A stretch of DNA of 64,000 nucleotides from DATASD01 sp035478835. GTDB lineage: Bacteria > Patescibacteriota > Saccharimonadia > Saccharimonadales > UBA4665. A program made the position numbers and the translations under genes. This document shows, in pieces, positions 33,657-42,389 of this stretch; position 1 is the stretch's first letter, and each line of letters starts with the position of its first letter. The notes under the pieces are model-generated. The model was not told the origin of the DNA, did not search any database, and worked only from the letters and a program-made list of their open reading frames with translations. The stretch covers positions 248,001-312,000 of the forward strand of contig DATIJH010000009.1 of the NCBI GenBank assembly GCA_035478835.1, written 5' to 3'.

Positions 33657-34151
33657 TTATTTGGCTTTTTTGGCAGCGCGTGGGACTTTTTCGGTCTTAG
33701 TGCTGGGGCGAGCATTCAAGCCAACCTTTTCAAAGCTGCCGCCGGCTTTTTGCACGGCTGCGATAGCGCTTTCGCTGGCGCTTTGCAGTTTGACGGTTAC
33801 TTTTTTGCTGACATCGCCTTTAACGAGCAACTTAACGCGGACGTATGGGTTGCTGATAAGGCCCTTCTCGGCCAAAGCAGCAGTGTCGACGGTTTTGCCG
33901 GCAAACTGGTCGAGTTCACCGGTGTAGACAGTCTCTGCGGCGACTTTGTGCGAGCGGAAACCGGGCAATTTGGGCAAACGCTGCATAAGTGGGTTTTGAC
34001 CACCTTCGAAGCCTGGGCGGCGGCTGGAGCCGGTGCGGGACATCTGACCTTTGGTGCCGCGGCCGGCAGTTTTACCCTGGCCGGCAGCGATGCCGCGGCC
34101 GACGCGCTTGGCGCTTTTGCTTTTAGTGACTTGTAGTTCGTTGTATTTCAT
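33657..34151 (-). CDS. rplO: 50S ribosomal protein L15
   Basis: 164 residues with KRVGRGIAAGQGKTAGRGTK and RPGFEGGQNPLMQRLPKLPG. The C-terminus has a short Lys-rich extension. It follows rpsE directly: rpmD (L30), which lies between them in most bacteria, is missing, a trait shared across CPR. Confidence 0.97.
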   Translation of the reverse strand: MKYNELQVTKSKSAKRVGRGIAAGQGKTAGRGTKGQMSRTGSSRRPGFEGGQNPLMQRLPKLPGFRSHKVAAETVYTGELDQFAGKTVDTAALAEKGLISNPYVRVKLLVKGDVSKKVTVKLQSASESAIAAVQKAGGSFEKVGLNARPSTKTEKVPRAAKKAK

Positions 34152-34154
34152 GGT

Positions 34155-34823
34155 CTACTCCTCGCTCTTGGCAGTTGCCTTAGCGGTTGCAGCTTTTTTG
34201 GTCTTGGCGGCTTGCGCAGTCGTCACCCATTTAGCGGATGGCTCGATTGACTGCAGGGCAGCGATCGTTGCGTAGGCAGTGTTGGCCTTGTTTGTTGAGC
34301 CAAGCGATTTGCTGAGCGCGTTGTGCACGCCGGCAACTTCGAGGATCGTGCGCACCACACCACCGGCGATCAAACCCGTACCAGCGCTGGCTGGCTTGAG
34401 CAGGATGCGGGCACCGCTCACCTTGGCCTCGGCTTCGTGTGGCAAAGTGCCCTTGTACAGATTAACGGTTACGAGGTGCTTTTTGGCAGATTCAGTAGCC
34501 TTGGTAACGGCGGCGGTCACATCAGCACCTTTTGAGATGCCGATGCCGACGCGGTTTTTGCGGTCGCCAACTACAACGAGGGCACGGAAACGGAACCGGC
34601 GGCCGCCTTTTACAACGCGGGCTACGCGGTCGATGTGTACGACGCGCTCGTCATATTGCTTTTCTTCTGGCGCAACTTCTGGACGGCGGTCGCGGCGACG
34701 ATCACCGCCGGGACGGCCACCACGCTGGTCGCGGCCACCACCGGTTTGCATGCGCTGGTGCTGTTGTGCTGCCTGTGCTTCTGCAGCGGCGGCAGCTGGT
34801 GCTGAAGTAGTCTTTTCAGCCAT
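34155..34823 (-). CDS. rpsE: 30S ribosomal protein S5
   Basis: 222 residues, longer than the usual 165. The core has RVVKGGRRFRFRALVVVGD, GKGADVTAAV-like and GGVVRTILEVAGVHNALSKS motifs. About 55 N-terminal residues form a low-complexity Ala/Gln then Arg/Gly tail (GGRDQRGGRPGGDRRRDRR), and the C-terminus is Lys/Ala-rich. S5 guards decoding fidelity at the mRNA entry. Confidence 0.96.
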   Translation of the reverse strand: MAEKTTSAPAAAAAEAQAAQQHQRMQTGGGRDQRGGRPGGDRRRDRRPEVAPEEKQYDERVVHIDRVARVVKGGRRFRFRALVVVGDRKNRVGIGISKGADVTAAVTKATESAKKHLVTVNLYKGTLPHEAEAKVSGARILLKPASAGTGLIAGGVVRTILEVAGVHNALSKSLGSTNKANTAYATIAALQSIEPSAKWVTTAQAAKTKKAATAKATAKSEE

Positions 34824-34825
34824 AA

Positions 34826-35182
34826 TTAGAACTCCAATCCTGCTTTACGTGCTGCATCGGCCAAAGCCTTGACGCGGCCGTGGTACAAGCGGCCATTGCG
34901 GTCAAAAACAACGGTGTTGATTTTGGCGGACTTGGCTTTTTTAGCGATTTCGCCGCCGATCCATTCGGCGCGCTCGGTCAAAGTACCGGTTGCAGCCTTG
35001 GTGCCGACGGTCGATACGTACGCTAAAGTCTTGTGTGCGTCGTCGTCAATCAGCTGGGCGATGATGTGGCGGTTACTAATGTGGACGCTCAGGCGTGGGC
35101 GTGCAGCGCTGCCAGATACCGTCGCACGAACGCGGTTCTTGCGAAGCGCGAGGTTGTGTAGTTTGTGTGCAAGTTTATTCAT
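34826..35182 (-). CDS. rplR: 50S ribosomal protein L18
   Basis: 118 residues with RPRLSVHISNRHIIAQLIDD and VVFDRNGRLYHGRVKALADA, the 5S rRNA-binding family uL18. It starts eight bases after rplF. Confidence 0.97.
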   Translation of the reverse strand: MNKLAHKLHNLALRKNRVRATVSGSAARPRLSVHISNRHIIAQLIDDDAHKTLAYVSTVGTKAATGTLTERAEWIGGEIAKKAKSAKINTVVFDRNGRLYHGRVKALADAARKAGLEF

Positions 35183-35190
35183 AGCTTTCC

Positions 35191-35730
35191 CTACTTGTCC
35201 TTACCTGATTTACCGCTCTTGCGGATGATGTGCTCATCGGCGTACTTGATGCCCTTGCCCTTGTAAGGTTCAGGCTTCTTGAGTGCGCGGATTTCCGCAG
35301 CAACCTGGCCGACTTGCTGTTTGTCGATGCCGCTGACCGTGATGGTGTTTTGCTCGACAACAGCCGTGATACCGGCAGGCAGTTTGTAAATAACTTCGTG
35401 CGAGAAACCGAGGTTGAACTTGAGGTCGGTGCCTTGCATTGCAACGCGGTAACCGACACCGTTCAGCTCGAGCTTCTTGCTGAAGCCACCGGAAACACCG
35501 GTGACCATGTTGTTAATGAGGGCGCGCATGAGGCCGTGCTTAGCGCGGATCATGGGCTCATTGTTTGCGCGGGTGACGACCGCTTGGCCGTCTTCGACAG
35601 TTACAGTGACGCCCGGCATCGTGAATTGCTTGAGGGTGCCTTTGGCGCCGCTCACCGTCACGAAATCAGGGTCGACAGTGATTGTCACACCGCTTGGAAT
35701 TTGAATGGGCAGTTTTCCTACTCGACTCAT
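35191..35730 (-). CDS. rplF: 50S ribosomal protein L6
   Basis: 179 residues beginning MSRVGKLPIQIPSGVTITV and containing the C-terminal signature PEPYKGKGIKYADEHIIRK. Two alpha/beta repeats as usual. Binds near the sarcin-ricin loop. Confidence 0.97.
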   Translation of the reverse strand: MSRVGKLPIQIPSGVTITVDPDFVTVSGAKGTLKQFTMPGVTVTVEDGQAVVTRANNEPMIRAKHGLMRALINNMVTGVSGGFSKKLELNGVGYRVAMQGTDLKFNLGFSHEVIYKLPAGITAVVEQNTITVSGIDKQQVGQVAAEIRALKKPEPYKGKGIKYADEHIIRKSGKSGKDK

Positions 35731-35749
35731 TGATTTTCCTTAACTTTTA

Positions 35750-36145
35750 TTAGTAAACCTTACAAATTAACTCACCACCGATGCCAAGTTTCTTAGCTTT
35801 GGAGCCGAGCATCATGCCTTTTGAGGTAGACACGATGACGACGCCGCGGCCGCGCTTAACGGTCGGGATGTCCTGGGCTGCGTAGTACATACGGCGGCCT
35901 GGTTTGCTCAAGCGGACGATTTCGGTAATGACGGCGTTCTCATCGGCCTCGTTGATAACGATCTTGAGGCTTTTGCCAACGGTAGCGTCGCTTACTTTGA
36001 CGTCGCCGACAAAGCCGCTCTCTTTGAGGAGCTCGGCAACGGCTTGCTTGACTTTTGAATGCGGCAATACGACTTCGCTCTTGCGTACGGCGATGGCGTT
36101 ACGGATGCGAGTCAGCATGTCAGCGATTGGGTCTGTTGATACCAT
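35750..36145 (-). CDS. rpsH: 30S ribosomal protein S8
   Basis: 131 residues with DPIADMLTRIRNAIAVRK and GVVIVSTSKGMMLGSKAKK. S8 binds helix 21 of 16S rRNA and commonly represses the spc operon. GAAGGAGAAC precedes the ATG. Confidence 0.97.
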   Translation of the reverse strand: MVSTDPIADMLTRIRNAIAVRKSEVVLPHSKVKQAVAELLKESGFVGDVKVSDATVGKSLKIVINEADENAVITEIVRLSKPGRRMYYAAQDIPTVKRGRGVVIVSTSKGMMLGSKAKKLGIGGELICKVY

Positions 36146-36158
36146 GATGTTCTCCTTC

Positions 36159-36428
36159 CTACCAACTCGATTTTGTTACGCCGGGGATCTCGGCTTTGCT
36201 TGCGTGCTCACGGAATGCGATGCGGCTCAGGCCAAACGTGCGCATAAAGGCGCGCGGGCGGCCGGTTTCGCTGCAGCGGTTCTTCCAGCGGGTTGGGCTT
36301 GAGTTGCGTGGCAGCTTGGCCAGGCCCTCTTGGTCGCCCAAAGCCTTCAGCTCAGCGCGTTTTGCGGCGTATTGCTTGATCATTTTCTGGCGCTTTAAGT
36401 CGCGCGCAATGATGGATTTCTTGGCCAT
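36159..36428 (-). CDS. rpsN: 30S ribosomal protein S14 (zinc-free form)
   Basis: 89 residues with NRCSETGRPRAFMRTFGLSR and a C-terminal SSW. Only one Cys remains, so no zinc ribbon; this is the long C-minus type. Its ATG overlaps the rplE stop. Confidence 0.97.
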   Translation of the reverse strand: MAKKSIIARDLKRQKMIKQYAAKRAELKALGDQEGLAKLPRNSSPTRWKNRCSETGRPRAFMRTFGLSRIAFREHASKAEIPGVTKSSW

Positions 36429-37015
36429 TATTTGGTCTCCTTTTCGAACGGCATGCCGAATTTCTCGAGCAAAGCCTTGGCATGTGACGGTTCCTGACAG
36501 CTAATGACGAAGACAGCTTGCAAGCCGTGCGGCGTGGTGGTCTCGTCGAAGGTCAGCTCCGGAAAGACCGATTGGTCAGTCAGGCCGATGCTGTAGTTGC
36601 CGGACTTGTCGAAAGCCTTGGCGCTCACGCCGTGGAAGTCGCGCAGACGTGGCAGTACAACGGTAATGAGGCGGTCCATGAACTCGTACATTTTGTCGCC
36701 GCGGAGGGTGACTTTTATGCCGATTTTGTTGCCTTCGCGCAGCTTAAAGCCGGCGATTGATTTCTTGGCAATGGTGTCAATCGGTTCTTGGCCGGTGATT
36801 TTGCGCACGGTGTTGGTGGCGACTTCGATGATTTTCTTGTCGTCTTTGGCGCGGCCAAGGCCAACGTTTACAACGATTTTCTCGAGCTTTGGCGCCTGGT
36901 GGGCGTTGGCAAAGCCGAGTTCTTTCTTGAGCTCAGCAGCGTACTGATTGTTGTAGAGCTCGCGGAGACGTGCAGTACTAGTGCTCACTGCTTTTGCTGC
37001 AGATTTGGTAGCCAT
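36428..37015 (-). CDS. rplE: 50S ribosomal protein L5
   Basis: 195 residues with KLEKIVVNVGLGRAKDD and KIGIKVTLRGDKMYEFMDRL. Part of the 5S rRNP central protuberance. One-base overlaps (TAATG) link it to rplX and rpsN. Confidence 0.97.
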   Translation of the reverse strand: MATKSAAKAVSTSTARLRELYNNQYAAELKKELGFANAHQAPKLEKIVVNVGLGRAKDDKKIIEVATNTVRKITGQEPIDTIAKKSIAGFKLREGNKIGIKVTLRGDKMYEFMDRLITVVLPRLRDFHGVSAKAFDKSGNYSIGLTDQSVFPELTFDETTTPHGLQAVFVISCQEPSHAKALLEKFGMPFEKETK

Positions 37016-37344
37016 TACTTGATCTCCTTTCCGCTGGTCTTCATGACGCGCGTCTTGGTGCCGTCCTTGGCCACGTTGTAGCCAATGCGCGACGCCTTTT
37101 TGGCGGCTGCGTCGTAGATGCCAACTTTTGAAACGTCAATCGGCTTGGTCAGCTCGATGATGCCGCCCTGGGTGTTGGTGCGGCTCGGCTTGACGTGCTT
37201 TTTGACGATGTTGATGCCTTCTACGGTCACTTTGTTTTCGCGTGGATGTGTGGCGAGTACTTTGCCGGTTTTACCCTTGTACTTGCCCGCCCGAACCATA
37301 ACGGTGTCGCCCTTCTTCAAGCGAATTTTCACGATTTTTTCCAT
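37015..37344 (-). CDS. rplX: 50S ribosomal protein L24
   Basis: 109 residues with the KOW motif KKGDTVMVRAGKYKGKTGKV and GINIVKKHVKPSRTNTQGGI. An assembly initiator of the large subunit. The ATG overlaps the rplN stop. Confidence 0.97.
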   Translation of the reverse strand: MEKIVKIRLKKGDTVMVRAGKYKGKTGKVLATHPRENKVTVEGINIVKKHVKPSRTNTQGGIIELTKPIDVSKVGIYDAAAKKASRIGYNVAKDGTKTRVMKTSGKEIK

Positions 37345-37712
37345 TAGAGTACCTCCGGCGCAAGGCTGATAATTTTGCTGTAGCCGAGGTCACGCAGTTC
37401 GCGTGGCACTGGCCCGAAAATACGAGTCGAGCGCGGTTGCTTGTCGTCGCCGATAATTACGGCGGCGTTGTCGTCAAACTTGATGGTCGAACCGTCTTTG
37501 CGACGGATTTTTTCGGTAGTGCGGACAACAACAGCCTTGACGACTGATTTCTTTTTAACGGTCCCTTGCGGGTTGGCGTCTTTGACGGTAGCGACGATGA
37601 TGTCACCAACGCGGGCGTAGCGACGGCGGGTGCCGCCAAGTACGCGAATGCACAAGATTTCCTTGGCACCGCTGTTGTCGCAGACGTTCAAGCGGCTTTC
37701 TTGCTGAATCAT
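37344..37712 (-). CDS. rplN: 50S ribosomal protein L14
   Basis: 122 residues beginning MIQQESRLNVCDNSGAKEIL, with TRIFGPVPRELRDLGYSKII. Forms an intersubunit bridge. First gene of the classical spc order, here continuous with the S10 genes. Confidence 0.98.
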   Translation of the reverse strand: MIQQESRLNVCDNSGAKEILCIRVLGGTRRRYARVGDIIVATVKDANPQGTVKKKSVVKAVVVRTTEKIRRKDGSTIKFDDNAAVIIGDDKQPRSTRIFGPVPRELRDLGYSKIISLAPEVL

Positions 37713-38005
37713 TACGCTTGCTCCTCTTCGACTACAGGTTGGCTTTCGCTTTCCTTGTGCTGGATGCCAGCTTTTTCGATGACGCGCTCAAGAGCGTGAC
37801 GTTTGCGGGCGCTCAGCGGACGAGTCTCGGTAATGGCAACTTTGTCACCTTCCTGAGCTTCGTTTTTCTCGTCGTGGGCCATGAACTTTTTGCTCACCAT
37901 GTACTTTTTGCGGTACAGCGGGTGGGTCTTGCTGGAGTTCACAGTTACCACGATGGTCTTGTCGGCTTTGCTGCTCGACACGATCCCGATGATTGTTTTT
38001 GCCAT
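37712..38005 (-). CDS. rpsQ: 30S ribosomal protein S17
   Basis: 97 residues with the OB fold GIVSSSKADKTIVVTVNSSK, HPLYRKKYMVSKKFMAHDE and ETRPLSARKRHALERVIEK. A short acidic tail follows. One-base overlaps with rpmC and rplN. Confidence 0.97.
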   Translation of the reverse strand: MAKTIIGIVSSSKADKTIVVTVNSSKTHPLYRKKYMVSKKFMAHDEKNEAQEGDKVAITETRPLSARKRHALERVIEKAGIQHKESESQPVVEEEQA

Positions 38006-38205
38006 TATTTTGTCTCCTTCACGAGTTGCTCACCCAGCACGGTCAACATGCGGGCGAGATCCTTGCGCTTGCCCCGGATGAGGCGCACATTCTGGACTTC
38101 GCCAAGGTGCAGGCGACGCTGGAGTTCTGCAATTTCTTCGCGTAATTTCGTGCTCTCGGTGGTGAGCTCTGCAGTTGAGAGTTTACGGATATCGACGATT
38201 TTCAT
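38005..38205 (-). CDS. rpmC: 50S ribosomal protein L29
   Basis: 66 residues, two helices: DIRKLSTAELTTESTKLREE and RLIRGKRKDLARMLTVLGEQ. Located near the peptide exit tunnel, a docking site for trigger factor. Confidence 0.96.
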   Translation of the reverse strand: MKIVDIRKLSTAELTTESTKLREEIAELQRRLHLGEVQNVRLIRGKRKDLARMLTVLGEQLVKETK

Positions 38206-38618
38206 TACGCCTCCTCCTTCACCAAGAATTTAGTTTTAACCGGCAGTTTGTGGGCGGCGAGGCGCATCGCTTCGCGAGCGGTCTCTTCGCTTACACCTTG
38301 CATTTCGAACAGAATCGTACCAGGGCGGACCTTTGCAACGAAGAACTCAGGGTTGCCTTTACCGCTGCCCATTTTAACGTCCTGCGGCTTGCGCGTGACA
38401 GGCGTGTGCGGGAAAATGCGGATCCAGATTTTACCACCGCGCTTGATGTAGCGGGTCATGGCCTGACGGGCAGACTCGATCTGGCGGCTGGTGATGCGCT
38501 CGTGGTCCTGGCATTGCAGGGCGAATTCGCCGAAAGCAATGTAGTTGCCACTGGTGGCGACACCGCGGATTTTACCTTTGCGTACCTTTCGGAACTTTGT
38601 GCGGTTTGGAATTAACAT
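38205..38618 (-). CDS. rplP: 50S ribosomal protein L16
   Basis: 137 residues with MLIPNRTKFRKVRKGKIRG, RPGTILFEMQGVSEETAREA and AAHKLPVKTKFL. Organises the A-site region of 23S rRNA. Confidence 0.97.
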   Translation of the reverse strand: MLIPNRTKFRKVRKGKIRGVATSGNYIAFGEFALQCQDHERITSRQIESARQAMTRYIKRGGKIWIRIFPHTPVTRKPQDVKMGSGKGNPEFFVAKVRPGTILFEMQGVSEETAREAMRLAAHKLPVKTKFLVKEEA

Positions 38619-39247
38619 TACGCAGCCTCCCCGCGGTAAATCCAGACCTTAACACCGATAATACCGGCAGTTGTTTGGGCTGGAACCAATGCGTAGTCGA
38701 TGTCGGCGCGCAGTGTGTGTAGCGGCACCGAGCCGGCGACTTCTTTTTCGCGGCGTGACATTTCGGCGCCGTTCAAGCGGCCGGCAACCTCGATGCGGAT
38801 GCCTTGCGCGCCGGCACGCATAGTGCTGGCAGCGGACTGCTTGATGGCGCGGCGGAAGTTCATGCGGCGCTCGAGCTGGTGAGCGATGTTCTCGGCAACC
38901 AGCTTGGCGTACATTTCCGGCTTTTTGATTTCTTCGATGTTGACGCGAGTCTGGGTACCGTAGATTTTCTCGATAGCAGCCTTGAGCTCTTGGGCACCAG
39001 CACCACCGCGGCCAATTACGACGCCGGCCTTAGCCGTAGAAATCGTAACAGTCACGAGGTTTGGTGAACGCTCAATGTCAACTTTGTTGATAGCAGCACG
39101 TGAGCCCAGTTTGTTCTGGATCAGGCGGCGTACCTTGAGGTCGTCGGCCAAGTACTGTGCGTACTCACGCTTGCCTACGAACCACTTGCTGCGCCATTCC
39201 TTGTTGACCTGGAGGCGCATGCTAATTGGATTAACTTTTTGTCCCAT
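38618..39247 (-). CDS. rpsC: 30S ribosomal protein S3
   Basis: 209 residues beginning MGQKVNPISMRLQVNKEW; the KH domain has VGIGRGGAGAQEL-type VVIGRGGAGAQELKAAIEKI. A C-terminal domain ends in GVKVWIYRGEAA. S3 forms the mRNA entry helicase. Confidence 0.97.
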   Translation of the reverse strand: MGQKVNPISMRLQVNKEWRSKWFVGKREYAQYLADDLKVRRLIQNKLGSRAAINKVDIERSPNLVTVTISTAKAGVVIGRGGAGAQELKAAIEKIYGTQTRVNIEEIKKPEMYAKLVAENIAHQLERRMNFRRAIKQSAASTMRAGAQGIRIEVAGRLNGAEMSRREKEVAGSVPLHTLRADIDYALVPAQTTAGIIGVKVWIYRGEAA

Positions 39248-39639
39248 TATTTTGCCTCCTTCTCGGCCTTAGCTGGCTTTGCTGTGGCCGGCTTTTTTTG
39301 GGCGCGGGCTTCACCGTCGACGACGACGCGAATGTGCGACGTGCGGCGCTGGAATGGCAAAGCGCGGCCGTGTGCAGCCGGCCGGTACCGCTTGAGGCGA
39401 ACGCCTGGCGATACGCTGATCTCGGTGATAACCAAAGTGTCAGGCTTGAGGTTGTGGTTGTGATCGGCGTTTGCTTTTGCGCTTTCGATCACTTTTTTGA
39501 CAGGAGCTGCTGAGCGGCGTGGCGTGTGCTCCAAAATGGTGAGCGCGTCAGCCACGGTGCGTCCGCGAACCAAAGCGACGACGACGCCGACTTTGCGCGG
39601 GCTCATGCGGACTCCTTTTGCGATTGCTTTAACTGCCAT
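39247..39639 (-). CDS. rplV: 50S ribosomal protein L22
   Basis: 130 residues with VRMSPRKVGVVVALVRGRTV and RYRPAAHGRALPFQRRTSHI, the tunnel loop. A Lys/Ala/Pro-rich tail of about 18 residues extends the C-terminus. Confidence 0.97.
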   Translation of the reverse strand: MAVKAIAKGVRMSPRKVGVVVALVRGRTVADALTILEHTPRRSAAPVKKVIESAKANADHNHNLKPDTLVITEISVSPGVRLKRYRPAAHGRALPFQRRTSHIRVVVDGEARAQKKPATAKPAKAEKEAK

Positions 39640-39645
39640 AATGAC

Positions 39646-39921
39646 CTACTTCTTGCCCTTTGCTAACTTACCACCGTGTGAACGGAATTTGCGGGTTGGC
39701 GAAAATTCACCCAATTTGTGACCGACCATGTTTTCGGTAACGAATACCGGGACGTGGACTTTGCCGTTGTGCACAGCAAAGGTGCGGCCAACGAATTCCG
39801 GTGCGATAACGCTCGACCGGGCCCAGGTCTTGATGATGGTGCGGTCCTCTGCCCCGAGCAGGCTAACCTTTTTAGCAAGCTTGGGGTCAATAAATGGTCC
39901 TTTTTTCAGTGAACGACTCAT
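39646..39921 (-). CDS. rpsS: 30S ribosomal protein S19
   Basis: 91 residues with MSRSLKKGPFIDPKLAKKV and HKLGEFSPTRKFRSHGGKL. Works with S13 at the head of the small subunit. Confidence 0.97.
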   Translation of the reverse strand: MSRSLKKGPFIDPKLAKKVSLLGAEDRTIIKTWARSSVIAPEFVGRTFAVHNGKVHVPVFVTENMVGHKLGEFSPTRKFRSHGGKLAKGKK

Positions 39922-39932
39922 TATCTAACCTC

Positions 39933-40769
39933 TTACTTTCTCTTGGCCGCGTGACGGCTTCTTACGATGAACTGGCTGGTGCTCTTGCGGCGGCGAGTCT
40001 TGTACCCCAAGGTCTTCTGGCCCCACGGTGTGCGTGGTGCTTTGGCCATGCGGTGACGACCACCGTCACCACCACCGTGCGGGTGGTCGACAGCGTTCAT
40101 AACAACACCACGGACGCCTGGGCGCTTGCCAAGGTGGCGGTTGCGGCCGGCTTTACCGATCTTGATGTTCTGGTGCTGTTCGTTACCAATGGTGCCGAGG
40201 CTGGCAGTGCACTCAAGGTGTACGAGGCGAACTTCGCCGGATGGCAAGCGGACTTGACCGTACTCGCCTTCTTTAGCCATCAGCTGGGCGCTGTTGCCGG
40301 CTGAGCGGACGAGCTGTGCGCCGCGACCGGGCTGCAGCTCAATGGCGTGGATGGTGCTACCAACCGGGATGCTCTTGAGCGGCAAACGGTTGCCGTTTTC
40401 GATGGGCACTTCTTCGCCGCTGTGCAGGGTTTGGCCGACGCGCATGCCGCTTGATGCCAGAATGTAGTGATATACACCCTTGTCATCTTTGATGCGGGCG
40501 ATGCGGGCTGAGCGGTTCGGGTCGTACTCGATGTGCTCAATAGTGGCGGTTGCGCCCTGGGCAAAGTTAAAGTTCACCAAGCGGTAGAACTTGCGGGCGC
40601 CACCACCGCGGTGACGGGTGGTGATGCGGCCCTGGTTGTTGCGGCCGTTGGTGCGGCGCTTTTGGACGAGCAATGAACGCAGCGGCTTGTTGGTAGTAAT
40701 ACCATCGAAGTCCTGGCTGGTCATGCCACGGCGACCGGGAGTGGTCGGCTTGTGTGCTTTAATCGCCAT
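39933..40769 (-). CDS. rplB: 50S ribosomal protein L2
   Basis: 278 residues with KRRTNGRNNQGRITTRHRGG and the catalytic-region loop AVDHPHGGGDGGRHRMAK containing the conserved His. Essential for subunit association and peptidyl transfer. Confidence 0.98.
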   Translation of the reverse strand: MAIKAHKPTTPGRRGMTSQDFDGITTNKPLRSLLVQKRRTNGRNNQGRITTRHRGGGARKFYRLVNFNFAQGATATIEHIEYDPNRSARIARIKDDKGVYHYILASSGMRVGQTLHSGEEVPIENGNRLPLKSIPVGSTIHAIELQPGRGAQLVRSAGNSAQLMAKEGEYGQVRLPSGEVRLVHLECTASLGTIGNEQHQNIKIGKAGRNRHLGKRPGVRGVVMNAVDHPHGGGDGGRHRMAKAPRTPWGQKTLGYKTRRRKSTSQFIVRSRHAAKRK

Positions 40770-41134
40770 TACTTCTTCTCCTTTGCGGCAGCCTTAGCAG
40801 CTTTTTTGTCGGCTTCTTCGGCTTTCTTTTCGTCTTCTTTGATGCTGTCAAAGAATGGCAGTGTGTCGCCGTCTTTGAGCGTCACATATGCTTTTTTGAC
40901 GTCAGAACGGGTACCGGTTACGGCGCGGCCGCCTTTTTTGACGGTGCGCTTAACTTTACCTTTGACGTTGATGATGTTCACGCTAACGACCGTGACATCG
41001 AACTGGGCGGCAACGGCGCGGGCAACGGTGTGCTTGTTGGCGTCACCAGGGACGGCAAACACGTACACGTTGCCTTCGCTCAGGCCGTAGGTCTTTTCGC
41101 TCAAACGTGGCTTGAGCACGAGAGTCTTATCCAT
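40769..41134 (-). CDS. rplW: 50S ribosomal protein L23
   Basis: ATG 41134 overlaps the rplD stop (TAATG) and gives 121 residues starting MDKTLVLKPRLSEKTYGL; a longer frame to 41155 is rejected. The tail after residue 95 is acidic then Lys/Ala-rich. It docks SRP and trigger factor at the exit tunnel. Confidence 0.96.
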   Translation of the reverse strand: MDKTLVLKPRLSEKTYGLSEGNVYVFAVPGDANKHTVARAVAAQFDVTVVSVNIINVKGKVKRTVKKGGRAVTGTRSDVKKAYVTLKDGDTLPFFDSIKEDEKKAEEADKKAAKAAAKEKK

Positions 41135-41772
41135 TATTTTGTACCTCCGAGCCATTCATGGACGATTGCCAGAGCTTTTTCGCTGATCACAACCGTGTCG
41201 GCGTTGAGCAGGTCGTAGACGTTCAGGTACTTGGCCTGGACGAGTTTGACCTTTGGCAGGTTGTTGGTTGCGCGCACCGTGAGCTCGTCTTTGTGGTCAA
41301 CGACCAACAGGGTTGAACCCTTGGCGTCGATCTTGCCGAGCAGCTCAACAGCTTTTGCAACTTTACCGTCTTTACTTTCAAATGCCTCGATGACCTTGAT
41401 GCGGCCTTCGCTAGCTGCCAGGCTCAAAGCTTGGCGGATTGCCTGGCGCTTGGCGGCAACCGGGACTTTTTTGGTGTAGTTTTCTTCGCCGGTTGGACCG
41501 AAAGCGATACCACCACCGCGCCAGATTGGGTTACGGCTGGAGCCGAAACGTGCGCGGCCAGTGCCTTTTTGCTTCCAAGGCTTGCGGCCACCACCGCTCA
41601 CCAGACCACGGGTCTTGGTAACGGCGAGGTTTTCGCGGCCATTTGCCAGGTAGGCAACGTAAGCGAGCTTGAGCAGGTCGTGGTTCTCGGGCATGACCTC
41701 GAACACGGCTTTGTCGAGCTTAGCGGCCGCCTGGGCTTTGCTGCCGCTCTTGGTGTAAGTAGAAACAGCCAT
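41134..41772 (-). CDS. rplD: 50S ribosomal protein L4
   Basis: 212 residues with the extended tunnel loop KTRGLVSGGGRKPWKQKGTG and RFGSSRNPIWRGGG. In many bacteria L4 represses the S10 operon through its leader, which may be relevant to the structured leader upstream of rplC. Confidence 0.97.
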   Translation of the reverse strand: MAVSTYTKSGSKAQAAAKLDKAVFEVMPENHDLLKLAYVAYLANGRENLAVTKTRGLVSGGGRKPWKQKGTGRARFGSSRNPIWRGGGIAFGPTGEENYTKKVPVAAKRQAIRQALSLAASEGRIKVIEAFESKDGKVAKAVELLGKIDAKGSTLLVVDHKDELTVRATNNLPKVKLVQAKYLNVYDLLNADTVVISEKALAIVHEWLGGTK

Positions 41773-42389
41773 TATTTCGTCTCCTTGATGATGACGATGC
41801 CTTTGCGCGGGCCAGGTACGGCACCGGTAACGCCGATCACACCGAGTTCGGTGTCGACCAAGGCAACTTTGAGGTTTTTAACGGTCACTTGCTCGTCACC
41901 CATTTGGCCGGCCATTTTCTTGCCCTTGAAAATGTGCTGTGGGTACATAGAACCGATCGAACCGACGCGGCGGTAGCTGCGGCCACCGTGGGTCTTGCGG
42001 CCGCGGTGGAAGTTGTGGCGCTTGATGGTGCCTGCCCAACCCTTACCTTTGCTGGTGCCGGTGACGTCGATTTCGTCGCCAACTGAAAAGACCTCGGGGT
42101 TAATGGATTCACCAACCTTGAGGTCTTCGGTAATTTCGGCAACACGGAACTCACGAATAATCTTCGGGAGGACGCCGGCTGCCTTAAAGTGACCTTGTTG
42201 TGCTTTTGCAACGTTTTGTTGCTTTGCTTCCTCAAAACCAATTTGAACAGCGGTGTAGCCGTCGTTCTCGTCGGTTTTGACTTGCGTAATGACGCAAGGA
42301 CTAGCGGAAAGCAAGGTAATAGCCTGCACGGTACCGTCTTCTGCGATGGTACTGGTCATGCCTACCTTTCGGGTAATGAGTGCTTTCAT
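41772..42389 (-). CDS. rplC: 50S ribosomal protein L3
   Basis: ATG 42389 gives 205 residues starting MKALITRKVGMTS, with GCGGAG upstream; a longer frame to 42416 is rejected. HNFHRGRKTHGGRSYRRVGS is the central loop reaching the peptidyl-transferase centre. It is the first gene of the operon, because rpsJ has stayed with tuf. Confidence 0.97.
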   Translation of the reverse strand: MKALITRKVGMTSTIAEDGTVQAITLLSASPCVITQVKTDENDGYTAVQIGFEEAKQQNVAKAQQGHFKAAGVLPKIIREFRVAEITEDLKVGESINPEVFSVGDEIDVTGTSKGKGWAGTIKRHNFHRGRKTHGGRSYRRVGSIGSMYPQHIFKGKKMAGQMGDEQVTVKNLKVALVDTELGVIGVTGAVPGPRKGIVIIKETK

